Shown piece by piece: positions 56,382 to 64,000 of a stretch of 64,000 bases of DNA; within the stretch, counting starts at the first letter, position 1, and every line of letters starts with the position of its first letter. The notes under the pieces were generated by a model, which saw only the letters and a program-made list of their open reading frames with translations, ran no database searches and had not been told where the DNA came from. This DNA comes from Pseudomonas orientalis (GTDB lineage Bacteria; Pseudomonadota; Gammaproteobacteria; Pseudomonadales; Pseudomonadaceae), in the NCBI RefSeq assembly GCF_002934065.1, contig NZ_CP018049.1:2788501-2852500 (forward strand). Direction: 5' to 3'. A program made the translations under genes and the position numbers.

Positions 56382-56787
56382 GTGTGGCCTCCGTGGTGGG
56401 CAGGGAAACGGAGCTCGCAGGGTCGTGCACCAATCATTTCGGCATAGGCGGTATTCCAAAGTGCCACTATCGGCGATCTGCTCGGATTTCTCCAGCGCAG
56501 AAGCCCGTGGTTTTACATGAGCTTAGGCGCCATGCGCGACATCTGCCGGGCGCAAAGACCTGTTGCACCGCACGCTGCCCCCGCCTTGACAGCCTGATGA
56601 CCCAACCTAGACTCCCGGAACTTGACGCACTGAGCGTTTCACGATGAACCGCCAGTGTGATCGACAGCCCTGATTCGCCGCATCGAAAAACTTGCACAAA
56701 CTGCTGTTTCGGTTTGCTGACAGGTTCTTCAGGTCAGCATCGAAGTGAATAAGGTCATGGACTCGACATACGCGGAAAGGAACTCCA
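56382..56787. promoter_or_regulatory. Intergenic region upstream of the LamG locus
   Basis: About 400 bases between the divergent LysR and LamG genes. An inverted repeat GCTGAC-N11-GTCAGC lies at 56716-56738, 50 bases before the LamG start. No clear promoter box. No gene seen. Confidence 0.4.
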
Positions 56788-59700
56788 ATGAGATCAGGTG
56801 CGCGCACGCCCAAACGTATCGATGGTGGTCGACTGATCGCAGCCGAGGAGCGCCAATCCCGTGCGTCCAGGGCTGCGGGCCTCGCCCAGCGATCCGTTGC
56901 TGAGTCGTCTACCTTGGCTGACACCACTGCAGGAGCCTGCAAATACGCGGTTTCAGTGGTTCACCAAGGTCATGTCATTGTGCTGTCCTCGATCCAGTCT
57001 GACGATGGGGCATGGCATATCGGGTTTACGGTGTTGCTGCCCGACGCAGGCTCCGACGGCTCGGGCCAGTGGACCAACTTCAAACGCCTGGTTTTTCCCA
57101 CGACCCTGCGCCCCGTCGGACGTTCGGTGATTACGCTCGACTTCAAACCCAATCCTGTACCCGCATCTGACGAACCTTTTCAGGCGTTGTCGGATAATCA
57201 GCACGTCTACATCTTCCGCCAGTCTTCCAGCGGTACATTGCTTGTCGATCGGTTTGTTTTCGATGACGTGCTTAATGCGCTGACTAACACTTGGGAAGTA
57301 CGCTATCGCCGTAGCAAGAAGATTGATATTCCAGCGGACAAAAAAGACACCTTCGGCTCTACCGACATGGAGGGCGATACGTTCATCGAGGCGACAACCG
57401 AGCTGACGCCGATCAGCGGCGTGACCCAGGGTTGGTTCACGGTCGCCTTGACGCCATCAGGGTTGCCCGGCACTGACCGGTGGCAGATATTTGTCTACAG
57501 CGCCACGTCCCAGGCCATGAACTGCTTTTCTTTTGCGCGTACATCCGACGGCCTGTTCGATCTCACCCATGCGCCAATGATCAATGGCAGCGTTGTTCCG
57601 GATTGCGCGCTGGTGTTGAGCGGTACTTCATTCAGTGGGCCGCCTTGCGCAACGGTTTATGCCAAACAGGAACGGCTCAAAGACGAATACGGCCGCTACG
57701 ACTTGCTGAAGAAAGAAGCACGCCTGATGCTGGCAGTGCCCACCGGTGCAGATTTTTCCATCGCGACCATCGATTTCGCAATTGATCTTTCCGGTTACCT
57801 TCCCAAGATAGCCGGTACGGGGACGCCGCCCCTGGTCGCGCTGCCCGTGGCGGCGGTTGCGACGGTGAAGAGTGCGCTGCATTTCGATCGCTTTGCCGCC
57901 TCATCGGCAACCCTTCCACCACTGCCCGTACTGACGGCCGGCGCCCTGACAGTGGAGTGCTGGTTCAAGCCATTGACGTTCAGCCAGGGGTCGGATGTGG
58001 TGCTGCAGAGCGGCACAGGCGAGAGCATTCGCTTTGCGATTACGCTGGAGGCGGGCGCTCCTACGTTCAGCGTATTCGGGACAACCACCGTCACGGCCTG
58101 CGGGCCGATGCTGGAACCCGGCTTTCTGGTCCATCTGGCGTGTACGTGGGATGCCAGCCAAGCGATTATTTACGTCAACGGAACACCGTTCACCTTAAAA
58201 GGTACCGCCGCGTCGGTTGCGGTATTCTCAAGTGGCTATGCCCTTGGGGGAGCGAGCGGGTTCAGCGGCGACATCGCCGAGTTGCGTATCTGGAAAACGT
58301 CGCTGAACCAGACGCAGATCCTCTCTCGGATGTGTACCAGTGTGACATCGAGCGATACGCAGTGGGCTGACCTTGCCGGTTATTGGCCACTTGTCGAACC
58401 TGTCGGCAGCGACATCTGGCCGACATTTGCCAATGCGGCATCGACGGGTACGGCGGCCGACGGCACCCTTGAGGGGGCCCTCTGGAGCGCTTCGCAGGCG
58501 CCGACGGCTCAGTCCTACGCACCCGTTGCGTGGAGTGCAGACGGATTGACTGTCTGTACTGCCATACTTCCTTTTGCCAAAAGCACAGTGCGTGCGTCGT
58601 TAATGGCGGGTGCCGACAGTCAGGTGCACCTGTACTTCAGTGCCGCCACCGGCGCCACGCAAATGGCGGCGCACTTGAGCACGGTAACCTCCAGAGCGAC
58701 TTTTGCAGCGGCATGGCTGGCGCAAGACCCGACGCTCAGTACCAACTCCCAGGTCGGCACAGTGCGCTTTGCCGCCCGCCAGACGGGCAGTGCGATGAAC
58801 AGCACGGCGCCGAGCCCGCAGCGCGTTCAAATAGCAGCAGGTGCCGACGCTGCACACGCGACCGTGACATTGAAAAGCTATACCGGTTACACCGAAGTGT
58901 GGCCAGCGGTACCCAGAGCGATCTCGGCATTTTGTGGCGTTATCAATGGCAACGCCGTGCAGGCCACAAATGGCTCGGCGCCAGCCCCCCAGGGCACCTT
59001 GCAATATGACTACAGCGCAGTCACGGTAACCGCATCAGGCCAGCAATCGGGGCCTGTTCCGGCACCGAACCGGGGCTCATGCCTGTTCGCCGTCGCGCCC
59101 GACGCAGACGCCAATAACGGCTATGTCGCCCTGATTCAGGACTCGCCGGCGAGCGAGCCGCTGCCTCTTGTGAGGGCGGGTACGGACACCTGGTGGGTGA
59201 ACGATCCGCCGCAAGCGTGCCTGGCACTGGCGCAGCCGGGTTCGATGATTACGGTCCTGGACAGCAATGCCATGGCGACCTATACGGGTGAGCTGGCATT
59301 GACCAGGGACATGTGCGTGGAAACCTGGGTCAATCCCGCTGCCTTTACTATCAGCCCCAGTTCTCGTTCAGTCATCCTGCTGTTCAATGCGGGCCCTGCC
59401 CAGGCACAGTACGCGTTTGGCTTGACCGGCGATGGCCAGGTCTATGCCGGCAACGACCTCATGGTGCAGGCTTCAAAACCGTCCATACCCTTGTCCGCAT
59501 GGACACACGTTGCCGCCAGTTACCGCAGCGACTACGGCATAGCATTGTCGGGCGAGCGCTATCTGGATATTGGCAACGACGACAGCCTCAATACTGGCGA
59601 TGCGCTGACGGTGGAAGGCTGGATCAAGCTGGATTCGAACGCTATTCGCCAAACCATCGCCTCCAAAGCGGACGAGGGCGATGTGCAATGGGAGCTCTAC

Positions 59701-60798
59701 GTCGACAGCGACGGCAAGCCCGCCTTTGGAGTAACGACCAACAACGGCACGGCCAAGAAACTGGTCACCGTCAAGGCCTCGGCTGCGCTCGATACCGACA
59801 AGTGGCACCACGTTGCGGGTGTGTATGATGTGGCAAGCGAAAAAGTCGGTGCGGTTCAGTTCATCGCCGCAACCGATGGCTACGTCTCTATTCCTGCGTT
59901 GACCACGCCGCTGACCACAACGATGACAGTGCAACTCTGGATCAAACTGATCCAGCCGCCGACGCCCCTGCAAACTCAAATCATCATGCAGACGGTTAAC
60001 GGTGATGACCCTGTCGTATTCACCCTGATCCTTGCCGACAACTGTCCGGTTTTTTCCATAAACGGGGTCAATGCCGCGTCTTCCGCCCCGTTGGCCTACG
60101 ATCAATGGACACATTTGAGCGGCACTTACGACGCCAGCACCCTCGTGCTGTATGTGGATGGCCTGCTGATGGCCACGGCGGCTACCACCAATGCACCTTC
60201 GGGCACACCAACGGCTGCCGGCGTGGCCTATACCGTGGGCGGCACGGCCAGCACGAACTCGCTCAACGCTGTCGTCAACGATGTAAGCCTGTGGAACGTG
60301 GCACTCGATATCAGCACGGTGCGCCATTACATACGAACGCCACTGAGCGGCGGTGAACCCGGTCTGGTTGGCTGCTGGACGTTTGCCGACCGTTTCGGCA
60401 CTGCCGCCATGGACATCTGTGGTGTGAGTAACGGCACCCTGGTATCGGCCAGCTATATCCAGATTGACAAGGGCCAGTTCGCCCATCGGTTATTGATCGA
60501 TGGCACCCCGGTTGTGTCCAATCCCGTTTCCAATACCCCCGCCCTGACCGAAGACCGCATGCAGCTGGGGAGCGGGGCGAAGGCCTCCTACTTCCAGGGC
60601 GTGATGGATGCGGTTCGGTTATGGCGTGTGGGCCGCATGACTTGGGAAATACAGTATTACGCGGTCGCGGATCTGCAATCGAACCTGATGGGACTGGTCA
60701 GTGACTGGGAGTTTGAGACCGGGGCAGGACACGTCGGGTTCGACAGTAAAAGCCAGAACAATGCGGTCATTCGCGACGCGAACGTGACGAATCAGTGA
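56788..60798 (+). CDS. Giant LamG-domain protein, first part (1336 residues)
   Basis: Large, Ser/Thr/Ala-rich protein with no signal peptide. Residues about 45-350 are beta-rich and not assigned. A complete LamG/jellyroll domain spans about 362-511 (ALHFDRFAAS..., LTVECWFKP, FSGDIAELRIWKTSLNQTQI). Further on are three LamG N-terminal halves in a row (about 821-912, 917-1015, 1021-1115, each ending WTHVAASY, WHHVAGVYD or WTHLSGTYD). Then come the matching C-terminal halves in reverse order: VLYVDGLL...VSLWNVAL, then HRLLIDGTPV...MDAVRLWRVGR. The C-terminal half of the outermost domain is missing here and opens the next reading frame. AAGGAA lies 5-6 bases before the ATG. Possible surface adhesin or toxin; function unknown. 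Confidence 0.8.
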   Translation: MRSGARTPKRIDGGRLIAAEERQSRASRAAGLAQRSVAESSTLADTTAGACKYAVSVVHQGHVIVLSSIQSDDGAWHIGFTVLLPDAGSDGSGQWTNFKRLVFPTTLRPVGRSVITLDFKPNPVPASDEPFQALSDNQHVYIFRQSSSGTLLVDRFVFDDVLNALTNTWEVRYRRSKKIDIPADKKDTFGSTDMEGDTFIEATTELTPISGVTQGWFTVALTPSGLPGTDRWQIFVYSATSQAMNCFSFARTSDGLFDLTHAPMINGSVVPDCALVLSGTSFSGPPCATVYAKQERLKDEYGRYDLLKKEARLMLAVPTGADFSIATIDFAIDLSGYLPKIAGTGTPPLVALPVAAVATVKSALHFDRFAASSATLPPLPVLTAGALTVECWFKPLTFSQGSDVVLQSGTGESIRFAITLEAGAPTFSVFGTTTVTACGPMLEPGFLVHLACTWDASQAIIYVNGTPFTLKGTAASVAVFSSGYALGGASGFSGDIAELRIWKTSLNQTQILSRMCTSVTSSDTQWADLAGYWPLVEPVGSDIWPTFANAASTGTAADGTLEGALWSASQAPTAQSYAPVAWSADGLTVCTAILPFAKSTVRASLMAGADSQVHLYFSAATGATQMAAHLSTVTSRATFAAAWLAQDPTLSTNSQVGTVRFAARQTGSAMNSTAPSPQRVQIAAGADAAHATVTLKSYTGYTEVWPAVPRAISAFCGVINGNAVQATNGSAPAPQGTLQYDYSAVTVTASGQQSGPVPAPNRGSCLFAVAPDADANNGYVALIQDSPASEPLPLVRAGTDTWWVNDPPQACLALAQPGSMITVLDSNAMATYTGELALTRDMCVETWVNPAAFTISPSSRSVILLFNAGPAQAQYAFGLTGDGQVYAGNDLMVQASKPSIPLSAWTHVAASYRSDYGIALSGERYLDIGNDDSLNTGDALTVEGWIKLDSNAIRQTIASKADEGDVQWELYVDSDGKPAFGVTTNNGTAKKLVTVKASAALDTDKWHHVAGVYDVASEKVGAVQFIAATDGYVSIPALTTPLTTTMTVQLWIKLIQPPTPLQTQIIMQTVNGDDPVVFTLILADNCPVFSINGVNAASSAPLAYDQWTHLSGTYDASTLVLYVDGLLMATAATTNAPSGTPTAAGVAYTVGGTASTNSLNAVVNDVSLWNVALDISTVRHYIRTPLSGGEPGLVGCWTFADRFGTAAMDICGVSNGTLVSASYIQIDKGQFAHRLLIDGTPVVSNPVSNTPALTEDRMQLGSGAKASYFQGVMDAVRLWRVGRMTWEIQYYAVADLQSNLMGLVSDWEFETGAGHVGFDSKSQNNAVIRDANVTNQ

Positions 60799-63134
60799 AC
60801 GCGATGTGGGTGCCCACACAGTTCCGTTCCGGCTGGCACATCTACATCAATGGCGTCGAAGCCGACACACAGCCCTACTCGCTGGAACCGCAGAGCTTCG
60901 GTGCCACGCAATGCTCGATTGGCGCCATGCTTTACAACATCGCGGTCACCTCTTACTACCCCGGCAGTATCAATGAGCTTCGGGTATGGAAGACCCAGCG
61001 CTCCGGGCAACAAATCTGCGCGAACCTGAACCGACCGCTGAGTGGTGTCGAGTCCGGGCTTGTAGGTTACTGGCCATTTTCCGCAGGCTCGGGTCAAATT
61101 TTTTCCGATCGAACCGGCTATGGTGCCAACGGCATATGGAACGGTGTGGACGACCCGGACTGGCAGGTCTCCATGGCTCCGGTTTCCAACGAAGCCCCGC
61201 AGATTCTCAATGCCATCGGCGGCGTCGCCAAGCCGAGTAATGCAACGGCCGAGTCCGCCCCCGCAGCGGCTGAATATGGTCAGTTGATCATGGACGCGTC
61301 GGGAACGCCGAGCGGGGTCATGAGTCGGGCTTATGCGGCCATACGCAGCGGCACCTTGAGCCTCTCGAAGGACTATGAAGTCGCTGAGCTGTTGATGCAG
61401 TACGTCGGCCAGGTACAGACCAAGCCCAACTTGATCGGCTACATCGAGGGCGCGCCACCGTTGCCGTCCGAGAACCTGACGGTTGACAGTCCGATCACGC
61501 CCTACAAATACCTCGCCGCCAGTACCGTCACCCTGACCGAATCCAATGACGTCACCTATGCCTACTCGGCGTCGCGCGAAATCGGCACATCGACCAGCAT
61601 GCAAGGCCGAGTGGGCCTGCATTTTCTAGCGGCTGAAAGCGTGGGCATCGGCGTGGAGTCCCTGGTCTTCGGCGCCGAAACGTCAGGGGGTTGGGCGACT
61701 GCGCTGGACTCCAGCACAGCCTGGTCGAATGACGCCAGCATGTCGACCCAGTCGACTTCCACCAGCGAAAAGACCATCGAGGTGTTCGGTACCTGGGAAA
61801 CCAATACCTATAACTTCGACCCGAACGTCAAGCGGATCTATGTCCCGAACAATAAGGGGTTCGCTCTCGTGCGCTCGGAGACGGCGGATTTGTACGCGTT
61901 ACGCTCAATTTCAAGCGGTGCGCTGGTTTCCTATTCGATGATGCCAAATCCGGACATTCCGGCAGATACAAACATCATCATGTTCAAGATCGATCCGCTC
62001 TACGTGAAGAACGGCACGCTGGATGGCTACGTCGGGTTCCAACGTGACAAGGATTACCCGTTTCTATCGGCAGGCGAGCGGGGCAGCTACTTCAAGCCGC
62101 TGGAGGCCTATGCGCTCAAGACGCTGATCGCACGCGAACAGCAACAACTGGAAGCGTATTACCAACAGTTCGACGCCACATCATTGGGCCAAGGCAGCGA
62201 CATTCGCGACGAGTCGAGGAGCCTCGACAATCTATTGCTTAATTTACCCGGCAATACGGCGCTGTCATGGGACGATTGGAAGGCACAGGTGGCGCGCCGA
62301 AGCCTGGTCAATACCTATGTGTGGAATTCCGACGGTGGACTGTATTCGGAAGAAGAGCAGTTCAGTGCCGTGCGGGAGGACTCCGGGGCCGGTACGTACG
62401 AGCAGGTTTCCAAAGACGGTTTCTACCTCGAGGCCAGCTTCAACGTCGGGCCGGCGGACTCGGTGGAAGTGCTGTTTGGAAGCCGTGTATCCACCAAGTC
62501 GATGAAGAGTCGTCGTGAGGCCACGTCGTTCGGGCTTGCCGTCTCAATGCCAGGCGAAGGGTTCCTCAACAAGCGGGCGCCGGATTCGGTTCCAACGCCC
62601 CCACCGGGCGAATACCCGGTTGCCTTCGACGATGCGGCATGCCCAGGCAAGGTCAATCAGTATCGCTTCATGTCCTTTTACCTGGCGCCCAGAAAGAAAA
62701 ATTTCGAGGACTTTCATTCAATCGTCGACCAGAACTGGCTCAACCGGCAGGGCGCTTATGCCGGTTCCTACGATCCCGATGCATTCGCGCTCAAGCAAGC
62801 TCTGGCGTATCCAAACCTGGTGTGGCGCGTGCTTCACCGTGTGACATACGTCAATCGGGTGCCATTGGCCTCCGATCCTGGCGAAGCCGAATCCCTTCCT
62901 CCCGATATTCAGCGTCCCGATGCCCAGAGCATCGCGACCAATGCGCTGATGATCGACTCCGTGCCCCTGCAATCCAACGACCCCACACCGCTGGCCACCA
63001 TCAGCTCGGAGCTTGATGTGTTGCTGTCGCAGATGTCCCAAAACGCGCTCTATGGCGCCCTTGTTGTCAGCAACTACAAGGCGATCAAAAGCGATGCGAT
63101 GTACTACATGCAGAGTTACTACTCAATAGTGTAA
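60795..63134 (+). CDS. Giant LamG-domain protein, second part (779 residues)
   Basis: Begins at GTG 60795, overlapping the preceding TGA (GTGA). Residues about 5-75 are only the C-terminal half of a LamG domain (GWHIYINGVEADTQ..., SINELRVWKTQRSG), which fits the orphan N-terminal half in the previous gene. After GYWPFSAGSG comes a distinct module from about residue 150, with YIEGAPPLPSENL at 216. A Ser/Thr-rich amphipathic stretch (about 265-335) and conserved-looking YVPNNKGFALVRSETADLYALR and PNPDIPADTNIIMFKIDPLYVKNGTLDG follow. I recall this module only from uncharacterised LamG proteins. No membrane helices or signal peptide. The relative frame fits a one-base deletion in an ancestral single gene, or a coupled two-subunit protein. 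Confidence 0.78.
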   Translation: MNAMWVPTQFRSGWHIYINGVEADTQPYSLEPQSFGATQCSIGAMLYNIAVTSYYPGSINELRVWKTQRSGQQICANLNRPLSGVESGLVGYWPFSAGSGQIFSDRTGYGANGIWNGVDDPDWQVSMAPVSNEAPQILNAIGGVAKPSNATAESAPAAAEYGQLIMDASGTPSGVMSRAYAAIRSGTLSLSKDYEVAELLMQYVGQVQTKPNLIGYIEGAPPLPSENLTVDSPITPYKYLAASTVTLTESNDVTYAYSASREIGTSTSMQGRVGLHFLAAESVGIGVESLVFGAETSGGWATALDSSTAWSNDASMSTQSTSTSEKTIEVFGTWETNTYNFDPNVKRIYVPNNKGFALVRSETADLYALRSISSGALVSYSMMPNPDIPADTNIIMFKIDPLYVKNGTLDGYVGFQRDKDYPFLSAGERGSYFKPLEAYALKTLIAREQQQLEAYYQQFDATSLGQGSDIRDESRSLDNLLLNLPGNTALSWDDWKAQVARRSLVNTYVWNSDGGLYSEEEQFSAVREDSGAGTYEQVSKDGFYLEASFNVGPADSVEVLFGSRVSTKSMKSRREATSFGLAVSMPGEGFLNKRAPDSVPTPPPGEYPVAFDDAACPGKVNQYRFMSFYLAPRKKNFEDFHSIVDQNWLNRQGAYAGSYDPDAFALKQALAYPNLVWRVLHRVTYVNRVPLASDPGEAESLPPDIQRPDAQSIATNALMIDSVPLQSNDPTPLATISSELDVLLSQMSQNALYGALVVSNYKAIKSDAMYYMQSYYSIV

Positions 63135-63146
63135 AGGGAGATACCT

Positions 63147-64000
63147 ATGTCGCTTCAACAGTGTGCTAACAACTACTGCGGCAACAACAAAAACATGATC
63201 GATGGCGATTGCCACGATCTTGATTATCAGGCGGGGAACAAAATTGTGCTGATTCCCCCTGGCACATCGACCCAATGCTGGTGCGTCTGCTCCTGTCTGG
63301 CAGTCGACACCCCCGTCGCGACGCCGACGGGCACCGTCAAAGTGCAGGATATCGTGGCTGACACCACCATCGTGCTCGCGGCCGGGATAGATCTGAGCTG
63401 GTCGGAGCAGGTGGTGGGACAGGCATCGTTCGCCACGCCTGGGTTGACCGAGCATACGCTGTATATCCAGTATTTACTGGCTGGAGAGCAGGCGCCCCGT
63501 GAGATTGTGGTGACCCGTGACCATCCGTTCCTCATCTACCCGGACAAACACCTGATCGTGGCTGAGTGCTTGCAGCTTACGGATCAGTTATATGACCAGG
63601 GCGGGCAGCCGGCTCAGGTTGTCGATATCCAATGGGGCAGCTACTCGGGGTCGTTCTATGAGTTTGCGACGTCGATGACGCCCCCTGACAACGACTACAC
63701 CAATCATCTGGTACTGACCAACGGTGTCGTTTCCGGGGATTTTGCCATACAGGTGTTCTCCGATCTGCCGGGCCCGACAACGGTCAATACGCGCCACGAG
63801 GTCGGGTCCGATGAATGGCAGGCCAATAACCCCGCACGTACCCAAGCGACTGTTCTGAGTGTCGGTAAACCAGCAGCGCAGGCATTGAACGCGATTACGC
63901 TTCGTACGGCTACCGGCCATGTCTTTACCCCGGCTCAGATCGTTGTGGCGCCGGATCACGCCGCTGATTTCCTGCCACCAAGCCAGGCATCTGCGTTGAA
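63147..64000 (+). CDS. Cys-rich Hint-domain (intein/hedgehog-like) protein, partial at the window end
   Basis: 284 codons are visible and the frame is open to the edge. AAGGGAG lies 6 bases before the ATG, 12 bases after the LamG gene stop. A Cys-rich N-terminus (CANNYCGNNKNM..., TQCWCVCSC) leads into a Hint fold: Cys50 in CLAVDTPVATPTGTVKVQDI (block A) and His126 in VTRDHPFL (block F-like), then EFATSM and NHLVLTNGVVSGDF. Hint domains cut or ligate polypeptides autocatalytically. The terminal His-Asn of splicing inteins is not evident, so cleavage rather than splicing is more likely. Probably co-transcribed with the LamG genes; the C-terminal part is outside the window. Confidence 0.75.
   Translation, partial: MSLQQCANNYCGNNKNMIDGDCHDLDYQAGNKIVLIPPGTSTQCWCVCSCLAVDTPVATPTGTVKVQDIVADTTIVLAAGIDLSWSEQVVGQASFATPGLTEHTLYIQYLLAGEQAPREIVVTRDHPFLIYPDKHLIVAECLQLTDQLYDQGGQPAQVVDIQWGSYSGSFYEFATSMTPPDNDYTNHLVLTNGVVSGDFAIQVFSDLPGPTTVNTRHEVGSDEWQANNPARTQATVLSVGKPAAQALNAITLRTATGHVFTPAQIVVAPDHAADFLPPSQASAL

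Noticed and set aside
63147..64000. Splicing intein within a host protein
   Set aside because: The Hint fold starts near the N-terminus, there is no host extein domain in view, and no terminal His-Asn pair is seen; a stand-alone Hint protein is more likely.

Overview
The window looks like chromosomal DNA of a Pseudomonas fluorescens-group species. The evidence is high GC content, the gene order aprA-aprI-aprDEF-pspA-pspB-lipA that is typical of this group, and 14 paired REP elements of two families placed almost only between genes. I saw no rRNA, tRNA, CRISPR array, integrase or transposase gene.

Layout. 1-10.5 kb: start of a LysR gene, a quinone-oxidoreductase-type dehydrogenase, an uncharacterised protein paired with a MocR-like regulator, phosphoglucomutase (pgm), a pirin, a UvrD-like helicase and a DUF1652 protein. 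10.5-25.4 kb: the extracellular hydrolase locus. It encodes serralysin AprA, its inhibitor AprI, the type I exporter AprDEF, two autotransporter subtilases and an RTX lipase that probably leaves through AprDEF. 25.5-30 kb: a lipoprotein, then a translationally coupled FAN1-type nuclease and XPD/DinG-type helicase with a Cas4-like N-terminus, which suggests DNA repair. 30-38.3 kb: an alpha-E / ATP-grasp pair, a membrane protein, two tiny acidic proteins, a Na+/H+ antiporter, and a kinase / receiver / receiver-EAL signalling operon.

38.4-44.5 kb: a pentose- or polyol-type uptake operon (rbsA-rbsC-rbsB, LacI regulator, FGGY kinase) behind two perfect palindromic operators. 44.5-45.1 kb: four REPINs locked into a 177-bp tandem repeat. 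45.1-51.8 kb: an Lrp/AsnC regulator, an EamA exporter, rlhA, a RidA protein, a soluble PAS-PAS chemoreceptor with a clear FliA promoter, and an oxaloacetate decarboxylase. 51.8-56.4 kb: a sulfonate-type binding protein, an FMN monooxygenase, a cupin and a LysR regulator.

56.8-64 kb holds the most unusual locus. Two very large adjacent reading frames encode a LamG-rich protein whose LamG domains appear nested inside each other, with the outermost domain cut in two by the stop codon. They are followed by a Cys-rich Hint (intein/hedgehog-like) protein that runs off the window. No signal peptide is evident and the function is unknown. This is my main candidate for an undescribed system.

Where the longest reading frame began inside a REP element or lacked a ribosome site, I moved the start to an internal ATG, GTG or TTG with a Shine-Dalgarno sequence. 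Each entry says so.
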